From NCBI GenBank assembly GCA_037039685.1, contig JAWNGF010000005.1:682001-746000 (forward strand): DNA of 64,000 nucleotides. Reading direction: 5' to 3'. Position numbers and translations under genes: made by a program. This stretch comes from Ceratobasidium sp. AG-K. Taxonomy: Eukaryota; Basidiomycota; Agaricomycetes; Cantharellales; Ceratobasidiaceae. The notes under the pieces were generated by a model that was not told where the DNA came from, made no database searches, and saw nothing but the letters and a program-made list of their open reading frames with translations. Positions 20,768 to 33,100 of this stretch are shown piece by piece; position 1 is the stretch's first letter; each line of letters opens with the position of its first letter.

Positions 20768-22706
20768 CATGTCCACAAACGCCTCAACTCCCATTGAACA
20801 AGGATTACAAGCAGACACAGTCTCAAGACCCACATCCGTCACAAGCACACAAAGAGGTCCTAGTAGAGCCACTAGACCATCTTCATTACTCAGCAAAAGT
20901 GCACTTGCACACGCACAAACAGGGGGTCCAGCCCCATCAAGAGTACCTAGCCAAAATACAGTACCAGGAACATTCCAACCAGAAGTATCATTAGTTGAAG
21001 AACACCCTCAGGAAGAGAGAATCAAGAACCCGGTGATGAAACTTATGTACCAGAACCGGAAGTAATCACCATCACGACTGATGGAACAGTGCTGCATTGA
21101 GGATTTGGGTTTGGCTATTTTTCCCCCCAACCTTGGGCTCCATGGGGGAGTCTCCCTTATTCCAATATGTCCCCCACCCCCACCACAAGTCCCATGCATT
21201 TCAGGAACTATCACCAACATGGGTCTGATTCCCTTGTCCTTACCCGAAAGACTGTGTCCACCTGTAACTCCAGCAGCAGGACCCTCCACTGACCCCTGAC
21301 CAATGAGCAATAGTTCTACCAGTACACAAAGGACTGCCATCCAGAGCTTGGACAAACTAGACAACCTTCTGATCAGATGTCACAATGCAACTCTAAGAGT
21401 CATTGAAGGACTAAGAGTTGGGCTTACACAAAGAATCACTGGACTAGAACAAGAAGTACAAGTACTGGCAAACAACCAAGAAGTCTACAACAATACGATC
21501 AGGGGAATTCAGCAATCCCTTATGGATATTCTCAATTCTTCCTGTAATGCTGAACACAACAGTTACCTCACGGGAAGAGAAGTAGATACTGTCCAAAACG
21601 AAGTCACAAACACCCAGGGACTTGTAACAAATGTACAACAAGACCTGGACACTACATGTCAAGGACAGCTTCAATGGAACAAAGCAGTAACTCAAGGAAT
21701 CAAGCAAGTTAGGGAAGGATTCACTACATTAAATGAACAAGTGGCAACTATGGAACAATCAATTACATATTTAAGGGAAGAAGTCGATGAGGCCTCACTA
21801 CAAGGGCCTAGTGAACAATCCGCTCCAGAAGCTGAATCCACAAGAATCAATGACCTAGAACAAAGCCTTCAGCACCTGCTCAATTCCCAAGTATGAAGCT
21901 TGCCAAGGCAACCTAAGGTCACTAGACCAGAGGCTTTTGATGGAAAGAAAGGAGAAGGAGCAGAAATGTTCATCACCCAGATGGAGAGTTACTTTGTCCA
22001 GCTTGGTGACCAATATAACTCTGGACAAGAAAGAATTAGGGAAGCACTGGCAAATTTCAAATCAGACAACCACTCCGCCACTCATTGGCCACAGGTACTT
22101 CTTCAATCCATGAACATGGGAATACCAGATCCAAATCTAGCATTGTGGGAAATGTTTAAAGCACACTTTATGGAACAATTCAGCAACCTTAACAAGAAAG
22201 CCAAAGCAGAGGCCAAGATTTGAAAATGCAGACAAGTCAACTCAGCAGCAAATTATGCAACCAAGTTCTGGTTCCATATGGTCAATGTAAATTGGGGAGA
22301 AGAAGCCCTCATCAACCAATTCAAAGATGGACTTAAACCAGAAATCAAGACTGAGTTAGCACAATTTGAACTTTCCCTCATCAATGAAGATGGTACCGAA
22401 AGGCGCCTAAACCTAAATCAATGGATAACTCGAGCAATCTCCATTGATCAAAAACTGCAACAAATCAAGACCACTACTGGAAAGAAAGCATCCCAATCTA
22501 CCACTACGGGCCAGACTTCTACAAAGCGGTTGCCAGACAAGGTATACCAGGCAAGGATGGCATCAAACCAATGTCTGAAGTGTGGTCAAGAAGGACACCG
22601 TTCACTCAAATGCTCTTCCAAGGAATGGATAACAACCAAACCCAGCATAAAGGGAAGAGAAGCAACAATCATAGAAGAATTGGGAAAAGAAGGGGTCTCC
22701 CACTAA
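20768..22706 (+). pseudogene. Element C gag with zinc knuckle, in pieces
   Basis: It starts MSTNASTPIEQGLQ (20768). A Pro/Thr-rich stretch shifts frame near 21060. A coiled-coil region follows (21303-21896, LDKLDNLLIRCHNATLRVI, NNTIRGIQQSLMDILN). A capsid region comes next (21900-22223, KVTRPEAFDGKKGEGAEMF, FKAHFMEQFSNLNKKAKAEA). After a TGA the last part (22278-22706) ends in CLKCGQEGHRSLKC, a perfect CX2CX4HX4C nucleocapsid knuckle. At least one frameshift and two stops make it inactive as it stands. Confidence 0.85.
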
Positions 22707-22739
22707 CTGTGTGTGGAGAGACCAAACAACCGGCAATGT

Positions 22740-24786
22740 ACTTTAGAGCAAACAAAGAATCCACAATTGTTTACAGCTACGTTGCTGGAATCACAGACCC
22801 AATCGCTACTTTAATTGACTCTGGAGCCTCCCAGAATTTTGTGGATATCACTTGGGCAAGGAGGAATAACATTGCCTTAAGTGACCTCCCATGCCTCAAA
22901 AAGCTATTGGAATACAAGGAATGGAGCTGTCTCACACGATCCGCTTCAAAGCACGGATGGAGATCATGGTTGAGGGAAAAACGTTTAAGGAAGAATTCTT
23001 TGCCATGCCTACCGGTGACACAAACATCATCCTAGGACTTTCCTGGCTGGAAACCGCGAACCCTAGCATTCACTGGAAGCAAAAGAGCATCTCTTGGAGA
23101 AAGGAGGAAATACACGGAAGAGAAGGAACCTTGGACCTTATCCCAGAAGAACTGAAGGAGTTTGAGGACGTTTTTAGCAAAGAAAGGTTCAAACACATTT
23201 GGGATCACTCGCCTTACAATTGTGCTATTGATTTCAAGGAAGGCACAGAACTTCCAAAACCTGCAAGACCTATACCTTTATCCCCGGCTGAATCCATAGC
23301 AATGAGAGAATACCTTGATGAAGAACTCGCTGCAGGGAAAATCAGGCCTAGCAAGTCCCCAATAGTGTTGGCATGTTTTTTTGTCAAAAAACAGGGCCCA
23401 CTTGGAGGACTACAGTTGTTACAGGGCCTAAGACCCATTAACGCCATCACAAAGGACGACAGGTTCCCCATGCCGCTTATGGAAGACCTGCTTGACAAAA
23501 TAAAGGATGCAAAGATTTTCTTGAAAATTGACCTAAGGATGGGATTCAATAACATCCACATCAGGGAAGGAGACAAGTGGAAAACCGCTTTTAGAACAAA
23601 GGAAGGACTATTCAAATACGTTGTCATGCCGTTTGGACTGCAAAATGCACCAGCCACTTTTCAACAATATATGAATCACATCTTCCACAACAAAATCAAC
23701 GTATGCATCATTGTTTATATTGACAAAATCCTTGTCTTCTCAAAAACCTGTTCTCAACATGTGGTGGATCTAAGAGAGGTCCTTCAAATCCTGAAGGAGA
23801 ACAATCTTTTTGCAAAGCTACCACAATGCGAGTTCTTCATCACAGAACTCATTTACACAGGACTGAAGATCAGCAAGGAAGGAACGTCCATGGATGAAGA
23901 GAAGATCAAGGCAATGAAGGAATGGAAGGAACCTAAAACAGTAAAACAGGTACAAGCATTCTTAGGTTTTGCAAACTTCTATAGGAGATTTGTACCCAGT
24001 TTCTCCATGATTGCCAAACCTCTCACTAGGTTGACACAAAAGGATCTGCTGTGGAGGTGGGAAGATGAAGAACAGGAAGCATTTGACAGTATCAAGGAAA
24101 TGATTTGCAAAGATCCTGTACTACAACACCCCAATCCAGAAAAACCATTTTTCCTGGAAACCGACACTAGTGGAGTAGCAATGGGAGCAATACTGTCCCA
24201 AAGACAAGAGGACGGAAGACTACACCCAATAGCATTCCTCTCCAAATCTTTCAACTTGGCACAAATGAACTACGACGTACATGATAAGGAACTCATGGCT
24301 ATCATTGAGGCACTTATGCATTGGAGACTCCACCTGGAAGGAACAAAGGAAGAAATGATGGTATACACTGATCACCGAAACCTACAGTTCTGGAAGGAGG
24401 CAAAAACGTTCAACAGAAGACACACACATTGGCACCAAATCCTGGTGTCATACAATTTTGTGATTGTATACAGACCAGGAATACTTTCTCAAAAGCCGGA
24501 CCTATTGTTGAGAAGGGCCAACCATGCGGAAACTCCATTGGCAGAACAGATAATGATCACTGACGCGAAATTCAGAGGCTTAGTAGGAAAACTTAAAGAA
24601 GATCTCATTAACAATATCATTGAAGCACAACAAGAAGATCCAGGTCTACAAGGAGTGATGGAACTTTGCAAGAAGAAGAACTCATTACCTAAGTGTATTC
24701 TGGCTGGTGTAAAAGACTATGAAGTATACAAAGATCTACTATGGTACAAAGGGAAGATTGTAGTGCTGGAGGACAGGGACTGCTGA
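22740..24786 (+). pseudogene. Element C protease, reverse transcriptase and RNase H
   Basis: The protease has TLIDSGASQNFVDITW, with a shift at about 22890 before FFAMPTGDTNIILGLSWLE. RT follows in one long frame: KIDLRMGFNNIHIREGDKWK, FRTKEGLFKYVVMPFGLQNA. The catalytic box reads VYIDKILVFS, where the second Asp of YxDD is Lys. RNase H has ETDTSGVAMGAILSQR, HDKELMAIIEALMHWRLHL and TDHRNLQFW. The frame stops at 24786 with TGA. With the YIDK change the RT should be dead even if the shifts were absent. Confidence 0.88.
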
Positions 24787-24795
24787 CTAGCAATC

Positions 24796-26110
24796 ATGCG
24801 ACTGCACCACAATTCACCTATTGCAGGGCATCAAGGACATGCAAGAACCCTAGAACTGGTGTCAAGACAATACTACTGGCCAGGGATGAAGCAAAGTGTC
24901 AACAAATACATGGATTCCTGCAAACAGTACCAGCAAGCAAAAGGAACCAAAATGCATGCCCCATTAAAACCCTTACAATTAGCAAACAAACCATGGGAGG
25001 ACATAGCCTATGACTTCATAGTCAAACTCCCAAGATCAAAGGGTATGGACAGTGTCATGGTTGTTGTAGATTGATTCTCCAGAATGGCACATTTTGTACC
25101 ATGTAAAGAGTTGCACAAGGCAAGCAAATTAGTGGAACTTTTCCTATGTAACATCTGGAAGCTCCATGGATTCCCTAGAAGCACCATCTCTGACCAAGGG
25201 AGTACCTTTAACAGCAAACTCCTGAAAGCAATCTACAAAAGGATTGGGGTCTCACCCTCCTTTAGCACTGCTTACCATCCTCAAACCAATGGAATTACGG
25301 AACAAGTAAATCATTGGCTAGAAGCATGGCTACGCACCTTCATCAATCATCACCAAAACAACTGGGTGGAACTGCTTCCTATTACCAAATTCTGTTACAA
25401 CATGCACAAGCACAGAATTACAGGAAAAAGCTCATTCAAACTTGTCTACGGAAAGGAACCTTTATGGAATGTGTCCAGTGTAGTGACAGAGGTCCCAGAA
25501 GCAAACACAGTTACTACAAGATGGGAAGAAACAAGAAAGGAAGCTAGGGCTGCTATGGAACTGCATCAGGTTAAAGAAGGAGAAGTCAGGGAAGAATACA
25601 AGGAAGGGGACCTAGTGTGGCTATACAGGCCAGACATCAAATCAAATAGACCCTCAAAAAAGCTAGACAACAAAAAATTTGGACCCTTTGCTGTGAAAAG
25701 GAAAATATTTTCTCACACCTACAAACTAGACCTACCGCCCACTATGAAGAAGCACCCCGTTTTCCATATTGATGTTCTAAGTTGGTACAAGGTTGACAAA
25801 GAATTCAATCGGAACCAACCATGTCCTCCACCAATTGTCACAGAAGAAGGAAGCAAAGAATACAAAGTTGAGAAGATTATTGATTGGAAAATGACAAAGG
25901 AAGGGGTTTTCTATAGAATCTGATGGAAAGGATATGGAGAAGAAGATGATATGGAACAACAGGTGGAGGATGTAGGGCACCTAACCAAAATAGTGCAGAA
26001 GTTTCTGAAGAAACACCCTGGAGCCCCAACACCTGCAAATTTCAAAGGGAAGATAAAAGGCAGAATGGCGGGAGAGAGGGAACCCATCTGCAAAACTTGC
26101 AACTACTCCT
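24796..26110 (+). pseudogene. Element C integrase and chromodomain, two in-frame TGA stops
   Basis: The zinc region has HHNSPIAGHQGHARTLELV and CKQYQQ (the second Cys of the usual CxxC is Tyr). The core reads AYDFIVKLPRSKGMDSVMVV, D, TGA, FSRMAHFVPC; related integrases have Arg at the stop. TISDQGSTFNSKLLK and TNGITEQVNHWLEAWL carry the second Asp and the Glu. The chromodomain reads EYKVEKIIDW, YRI, TGA, WKGYGEEDDMEQ. Both TGA codons could come from CGA. Confidence 0.85.
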
Positions 26111-26156
26111 AAACACACTTATCACTCTACTCTTTAAATCTGGTCTGCTCTTCACA

Positions 26157-26918
26157 ATGCCTGCCGTCACTTGCTCTACCATTGCCAACAACCTTGTCCG
26201 CGTTCTCAATGGACCAGCGTTTGCTACGGTGAGAATCCTTGATGCTGGGGCCACTCTCTACGTCTTCAAGAGGTTGCAGCAAAGCTTGGGAAGAATGCAC
26301 TTCAGAGCATTGGACAACATCCTACACTCTGACCTGGGAGAGTTCCAGTGGGTTGGCAAGAAATGGCTGACAAAAATGCAGCTGGCAAGGAAGGACATCT
26401 TTGTTTGCCGAGGATGCGCTGCCTTCCAAGTGTCGGAGGTCGTGCTCCTGTCCATGCACATGCTCGGGGTCGTCAAATGGGGTATGCAAGGAGCATACTT
26501 GAGCAAATGGGTACCAGGCTACAATGGGAGACCACCAATGCTCCAACCAAAGTGGAACAACACCTGGGACGCCAACTACAAAAGGGACCTGAGCAACTGG
26601 AGAATGGAGAGGGGCAGATACCAGAAGGAGAAATTTGAGTGGGCGCCATACTGGTGGAAGAAGGAGGGGACTGACATGTGGGCATGGAAGGAAGCAGAAC
26701 CAGATGTGCAACAGTGGGATGAGGAGTTTGTGGAAGCACAGCAGAGGGTCTTGGACTGGTCCAAGGTGGACTGGTCAAAGGAGGAGACGTGGGAAGAATG
26801 GGAGAAGTTTTTGGATGAACCAGGTAACACCGTGTTCAATCCCATTGATCTGACCTTGGAGGAGGAAGGACTGGAGGAGTATATGGTGCGCAAGGAAAAG
26901 GACTGCACATTACAGTGA
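26157..26918 (+). CDS. Element C third ORF (ORF3), 253 aa, with IDLT acidic tail
   Basis: This is an intact ATG-to-TGA frame between the chromodomain and the polypurine tract, in an element whose other genes are broken. It is Trp-rich in the middle (KWNNTWDANYKRDLSNW, WAPYWWKKEGTDMWAWK) and strongly acidic after that. Near residues 228-237 it reads NPIDLTLEEE, a hydrophobic-acidic motif like SUMO-interacting motifs, placed about 26 residues from the end, as in the element A ORF. No signal peptide or membrane segment is visible, so it is not an obvious envelope gene. I do not recognise the family. Confidence 0.65.
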   Translation: MPAVTCSTIANNLVRVLNGPAFATVRILDAGATLYVFKRLQQSLGRMHFRALDNILHSDLGEFQWVGKKWLTKMQLARKDIFVCRGCAAFQVSEVVLLSMHMLGVVKWGMQGAYLSKWVPGYNGRPPMLQPKWNNTWDANYKRDLSNWRMERGRYQKEKFEWAPYWWKKEGTDMWAWKEAEPDVQQWDEEFVEAQQRVLDWSKVDWSKEETWEEWEKFLDEPGNTVFNPIDLTLEEEGLEEYMVRKEKDCTLQ

Positions 26919-26941
26919 GCCCATTTGAGTCCCCCAAATGG

Positions 26942-26959
26942 ACTCTTAGGGGGGAGTAC
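26942..26959 (+). promoter_or_regulatory. Element C 3' polypurine tract
   Basis: The purine-rich run (CTTAGGGGGGAGTAC) lies directly before the 3' LTR. Confidence 0.7.
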
Positions 26960-27427
26960 TGTCATGAGCCAGCTCCCTCCATAAGGCTCGTCCTGTGTCT
27001 TGCTTGGCTGCTCTTGTGTTTGTTGTTCTGTTTATGTGTTGTTTGTCCTGTCCTGTGCCGCATTGCCACTTTCTTGTGGTTATTCTGTTACCTTGTGTAA
27101 CGTGGCTGTGCTTTGTACAAGTCATGACTGCCTGCGCAGCATGATTCACTTGGACACTCCTGACTGGCTTGTATGTATGAGTCATGTGGCTGCGCCTTGT
27201 ATGACTCGGCCACTTCCTGAATATATATAGAGGACCAACAAGCCTGGTAACCCCAGCTTGTTTTGTCTTGTCAAAACATCCCCTTAGAGTGACTCTTTGA
27301 ACCACCCCTACCCTTGAGAGTCTACAGCCACTTAAGTGTGGTGCGGCTCAAGAGGTCTCTTAGGTCTTAGTGCTGTCCACTCTCCATCTCGGCTTGTCTC
27401 ATAGCCACCAAGAAGAAGCTTACAACA
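26960..27427 (+). repeat. Element C 3' LTR (468 bp)
   Basis: It starts TGTCATGAGCC and ends TTACAACA. Same length as the 5' LTR, with scattered transitions. TTTCG follows as the second half of the target duplication. Confidence 0.9.
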
Positions 27428-28930
27428 TTTCGGACAGGCACTGGTGCAGCAATTTGGCTGCAGTTTGGTGCTATCTTTTGTTCACACTGCGTACATTTGC
27501 AATCACATTCATACTGCTGTTGTTCAAGGATCTTGTGAGCTTGTTGTTGCTTCAGCTGCTCACAATCAACTTGGGGTTGTTTGTGTCCCTCCAAGTAGTG
27601 CCACTTCTCCTCTGCTTGCCATACCTCCAGGGAAATAGGCTGAAACAACAGCTTAGTTTGCTTGTATGAGCTTCTGCTACAGCCAAAAGAGTGGATCAAA
27701 GGAGAAAAAGCTGATATGCTTGAGTGTGATGCAGAATCTGATATACTGGATGTATCATCTGTGATAGGTACAGATTCCAGGGCAGTGACAGGAGAACCAG
27801 ATTGGACAACAGGAATAGGGGACGTGGCCAAGAGGTCAAGGATTATTGGCAAGTTGGACATAACATCAACAGCAATATCAAGCTGCATCAACAAACGCTA
27901 TGGTTAAAGGACTGTTAAGCAGCAGTTCAGACCCAAGAAGTTGGTATGTACCCTGGAAAACAGTGAGTCAGATAACCACAGTGTCCATCTTAACCTATGT
28001 TCTTTTGCTGCACACTGGGACCAGGGTGGAAACAAATTGCCTAGAGCATAGTTTGCCATACTGGATAGTACAGCAACACTGCATGAGTGGGAGTCCAGTT
28101 GCTTGCAGAGCTTAAACAATTGTGGTGTAACAGCAAGCATGATTGACAAGAGTAAAACACTAGATAGCCAGTCATTAATTGGGCCAAGAGCCCAAATTGG
28201 TGCACAAGTAGACAATGGCTGCAGTGTGTTGGCATAAGAATAGGACTTCCTTGCAATATTTACATAGAGCAATGTCCAATGCGCTGGGCAGTGAACAGGA
28301 AACAGCAGCTCATGAACCATGCCACTAGCTACCAATTTGTCAACTAGAGCTGGGCACTGAGGAGGTAAACTGCTTGATCAGTCAAAGCAAGCAGTTAAAA
28401 TTGAGATAAAATGTGAATCCAAGACACAAAACTGAGGAGGACAACAGGGATGGGAATTAATGAACAGGCCACCAGCACTCAGATGCATGTCAGAAAGCCA
28501 CTTGTCACACAGCAAATCTGGTAGATGAGATGTGTGGAAAGGTTGAAGAGCAGGTATAACAGAGTCAATGGGCATATTCTGCAATCAGTCCAAGACCTGT
28601 ACAGCCAGTTGAGCATAGGAACCTGTAGATTCCACATGTTTGGAGTGCATAGATCTTGCTCTATCCCATGCCCAACAATGCAAGACAAGCAAGTAAAGAA
28701 CTGGCCACAGGTTTGATATCCAGGTAGGAAGGCAAATAACATGAGCCACATACAAGGTTCCAAGACAGAAGGCTGCACTGTTTGAGGGGTTGAGGAATAG
28801 GTCGGTCATCTGCTGGCAGATCTGAGATAGCTGGGAGGGACTGAGGATAGGGAGTGCAAGCCATAGATTATAGCATGTATCAATGTGATTCACTTCCCTG
28901 CACAGTGTTGAAGGCAATGTGCACAGCAAT
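27428..28930 (-). pseudogene. Ulp1-like cysteine protease gene, decayed and cut by element C
   Basis: The - strand frame runs with in-frame TGA codons near 28378 and 28584. It reads LLCDKWLSDMHLSAG (the substrate-side block of Ulp1/SENP proteases), LLFPVHCPAHWTLLYVNI (His block), SYSYANTL (where an Asp is normal) and KQLDSHSCSVAVLSSMANYA (Gln and catalytic Cys block). This order is that of C48 peptidases, which remove SUMO. Agaricomycetes have many such genes, some linked to transposons. A Cys/Gln-rich tail follows (QQQYECDCKCTQCEQ). Element C inserted near the end: joining both flanks gives PVPVRKEVSS and a stop. The loss of Asp and the TGA codons suggest a pseudogene. Confidence 0.65.
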
Positions 28931-30103
28931 TAATTCTGCAGACTGGGGGATATGGAGGTGTGAGCAAATTGAGCAATAGCTAAATTGACAGGTAACAATG
29001 CCTTGACTGCAAGTCTGTCAAGGACATGTGAAGATAGATTATTCTTGGGTGTGTGATCTGTCAATAAAACTCAGTCAAGTGTATGCAACAAGCCAAATGT
29101 ATTGACTAAACCTTTGGAGAACAAAGCCATAATGGTTTTATGTGACCAAAGTATAAGGGGAGGTCTGATGATAAGAGTGGATTCTTGCTTTCCAAGGTGG
29201 ATAGTTTATAGCTTTTAAGCTGTAAGGAAGGAAACTAAAAGATTGATTATTGTTTTCATTACTCAAATATCTATCAGAGGATGAGACTACTCAGTGCAAA
29301 TTGCAGTGCTAATTGAGGCTTGTAAGGGCTTGTTTGTGTAAATGAGCCCTTGTTAGCATGTGTGGTTTTTTGCTGAGTAAGGAGTATCACACAAGTTTCA
29401 ACCCCATTGAGAAGAGTAATCCATGCGCATGTTTGCACATTTAGGAACTCAGCAGTGTGATTGATTAAATGAATCTGGGATTGATTAGGGAATACATTTC
29501 CAATGAAAGGCAATTCCCTGCAAACCAAGCCAATACTGGGACTTAATCACTCTGGAGACAGAGCTGTAGCAGTGTGCTTGGGTACCTTGAATATCTGAAC
29601 CATGCCGACATTGATGCAACCTATGTCCCATGTCCTGCAGGGTAGTGACGCAGTGGGACAGAGCATCCAAACATAGCCAAGCACAAATAGGCGCTGGGTG
29701 TCATTATGTAAGCGATGTTCTTCCTTGGTGGGTACAGTATCTCCTACTTTTGGAGGGGGTGGTAGGTTTCTGATCATGGCAAAAATGTTCAGCTGCCATG
29801 TCTGGTGCTTAGTTTTCGGAGCCCTGCCCTTACTGTATGGCTGTGCAGTGTTGGGGGTCAACCGGGATCAATTAAAGATCACATACTGAGGCTTGGGAGC
29901 CTCATGTGGAAACAATGATCTAACCAGTTCACAACAGACAGGGGGGCTTGCTTTCAGCAATAATCAGCTCCAGAGCCCTCCGGGTGTCTCTTGGGCGTGA
30001 TCAATTCTTTACTGACGCAACACTTTTGAGTGGCAGTGTATGTCGACCCAGAGTTCCGGCCCCTGCTGGATATGGCAATTAGGCCATCGCCGGTGCACCA
30101 CAC
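28931..30103. other. Mostly noncoding stretch between Ulp1-like remnant and hAT element
   Basis: Apart from the decayed ORF at 29274-29861 I see no supported gene. The last 8 bases (CACCACAC, 30096-30103) are the left half of the hAT target duplication. Confidence 0.5.
29274..29861 (-). pseudogene. Unrecognised ORF upstream of the Ulp1-like gene, one in-frame TGA
   Basis: The - strand reads MTPNTAQPYSKGRAPKTKH and continues through one TGA (near 29547) into LVCRELPFIGNVFPNQ. I recognise no domain. It has the same strand as the Ulp1-like frame and the same kind of decay, so it may be the N-terminal part of that gene or of a transposon that carried it. Confidence 0.35.
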
Positions 30104-33100
30104 TAGGGAGTAAAATGGATAGCGGTAAACCGGGGTAAACCGCGCTATTCCGAACGGCACAAACCGGGATGGGATTATGTAATCCCGGAACAAGGCCTCA
30201 AGTTTGTTGCGCATGACTCGCTGCGCGGTGAAATTCCGCGGAAGGCCACGGGTACTGCGCATCATAGCTGAGAATGTGACGCGTGATACCTACATCATCG
30301 TGACGTGTGAACCGGGCGCATAAATGCGCATTTATTCGGAATAAAATTCCCTTGGGATGGATTGCGCATATATTTAAGCGCATTTTGCAAGTACCGAGGT
30401 AGAACATCGCAATGGATACTCCTCAGACCACTCAGATCGCTTGGCCAGCTCACCCTGCCCCTTCTACCCCTGTTCAACCCCGAGCAAAGCGTCGCAAGGG
30501 GTTGAATGCTATGTCCGATCTCGAAGTCTGGAGGTATTCTGACCAACAGATCTTAGGTAAGTATACACGTTCTCTGGTGCTTGAGAAAACTAGCTAACCG
30601 GCTTCCTGATCTTCCAAGACGCTGCTCGTCAGTCGTGGAGATCGCCCGTGTATAAGCATTACGAGCCTGCCTTGGAGCGACACTACCATTCCGGAGGCGA
30701 GCCTAACAAGCTTGTTGTTGCATTTCGATGCCGTTACAAGCACGAAAATCACAACCCTGTGCTCCGCGACCGACTCCGGACTGGCGATGGCACACAATCG
30801 CTAATTCATTCGGCCAAGGTGTGCGATCGTCAGCGTGGGATTGCAATGACCAGCCCAGCTACTTCGGCATCCCTTTACACGCCCGCAAAGCATCGAGCAA
30901 TCCTTGCTATGCGCTGCGCTCGTGATCACCGTTCATTCGAGTCCGTTGTCGACGAGTTACACTTTGAAGAGGTCAAACTGCTTCGGCCTGGAACTTCTTT
31001 GCCTTCTGCGGCAACGGTCCCTAATGATGTTCGCCATATTTACGAAGATGCTTCAATTGGCGCTGCCAACTATCTCAAGGTATGTACCCGTGCATTCTTT
31101 CGATGTGGCATTAACTCAATTGTTTGTAGAGCGTTCCTGGCCCTATTCACCTTGCCGTTGATGGGTGGACATGCCCAACTTCTGAGTCGTTCCTTGGTAT
31201 CATTGCCTTCTGGAACGAGCATGGGCGGATCTGGCGAGTCGTCTTAGAGTTCATTCAGTAAGTTATGTGTTTTTTCTGTATATATGCGCCTTAAAACTAA
31301 TAAAAAACTTAAGGCTCACCGAATCGCACACAGGAGAGTACATGGCTAATCGCATACATGATTGTCTAAAGCGCTATGATATTGAAGATAAGGTACACAG
31401 CAACCAGGTACTTTTATTGTCCAGTCTATGTTAATTTTCTTTTCATAGGTTGGGACAATTTGTCTTGATAATGCGGCAAGCAACAACACACTTGTGTCAC
31501 ACCTCCAAGCCCGACTGCCAAACTTTCAAGGACCCGAAGCGCGTGTTCGGTGCTTTGCTCATGTTACCAATCTCATTGCTCGGGTATGTAAGACTTACAG
31601 TTACTTCACATTTTAAGCTGATGAAATACATATCATTTAGGCCTTTATGTCACTATTCTCTCCCCTCCCCAACCCCCGTCAATCTCGTGAAACGAACCCC
31701 CCAACTGTAACCCAAGGGGTGCTCAATGCTGACCAGGAGGTCGATCCCGAAGACTCGACACGGGAGCTCGACCCCGACAAGCTCGCTCACGACCAGGCTG
31801 TTGTTCAAGGCATAACTGCACAGGCGCTTTCGATCATGCGGGATTCGGGTATGCCCTTAAGCGAGGAGGAGCTTGAGATGGCCCGTGGTATAATGTCAAA
31901 GGTATGTATCAATTTGTGTCATTTGTTGAACGTGCTGTTTAACCGGGTGGACAGGTTGCTGGACTGGCGAGTCGAGTCGGTAACTCACCAACTATTGAGT
32001 CCGTGTTTAGAGAGCGTGTCATCAGCGATCCCGATCTTACGGGCAGTGCGCGTGCCCTAACGGGTCGAGTACCTACACGCTGGAACAGCGATCGTGCGGC
32101 ATTGAATAGCCACCTGTACTTTAAGGGACCAGTTCAGTCCCTTACAGGCTCGCGTCGGGCACTCAAAAAGTATGCCCTAGATCTGAAGCAATGGGATCTC
32201 GCCGCAGAGCTTAACGATGTTCTTGAGGTAGGGTGTACATATTGTCGACTTAGTAAGTATATGCGCATATTTATTCAATTTCCCCCTAGATATTTCAAGA
32301 GCCTACAGACCGCTTCTCGCAGGCGGAAGTTCCCCTAGTTCACGAAGTGCTCCCCGAGCTACTTACCTTGCGGGCGCGATTATACGACATCCGTGACGAC
32401 TTACTTAACCAGGGCCTTCACCATGTCACACGGGTGGCAGCTGAAGCAGCACTGCTTGTATTCGACAAATATATGGGTGCAATGGAGGAGTCAGACGTGT
32501 ATGTAACCTCGATTGGCGAGTAATACTTCTCATCCGTGTGCTTGAATCAGATTTACTTATGAGATTTTATCAATTTCTGCTGCAGTTATGTGTCCAGACC
32601 GTAAACTCAAATGGTTTGAGGACCGTAGCTTCGATGTTGCATCCATTCGGAATCGAGTGGTTGCGTGTTTTCGGAAAATGTTCCCATCTCAACCGATCGG
32701 GCCACCCGCCGATTCAGTTGCGGGACTTCGGGTACGCTGGATCTACTATATTTTTAGTACCTTCCCTCATCCCAAAGCCGATCTGTAGGCCGGTGGTAGC
32801 ATTTGGACACAGCGCCATTCGTCCTCATCTCGCTCACCACCACAGCTCGATTGCGACTCGATCGAAGCTTACCTCGATAGCGCCGTTGTCTCCGAGGACG
32901 TGATCGCTGAGTACGGAGGCATCCTGTCATACTGGGAGGCACAACATCAGCGGCGCCCGAGCGTGGCTCATATGGCGCTCTTCTACTTGTCTGCGCCAGG
33001 TATGTACTAGGGTGTATCGATATTTACACACTCTCTGACATATTCCTTATTCAAGCGATCTCCGTCGATGCTGAGCGCGCGTTTTCGGGCGGGAGATTGA

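Larger units (their letters stand above)
20280..27427 (+). mobile_element. Element C: full-length 7.1-kb Ty3 chromovirus, decayed
   Basis: Two 468-bp LTRs (20280-20747 and 26960-27427) flank gag, protease, RT, RNase H, integrase, chromodomain and a third ORF on the + strand. TTTTG before the 5' LTR and TTTCG after the 3' LTR look like a 5-bp target duplication with one transition. The sequence flanking both sides joins into the end of a Ulp1-like ORF. Stops and shifts affect gag, protease and integrase, and the RT active site is mutated. Confidence 0.93.
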
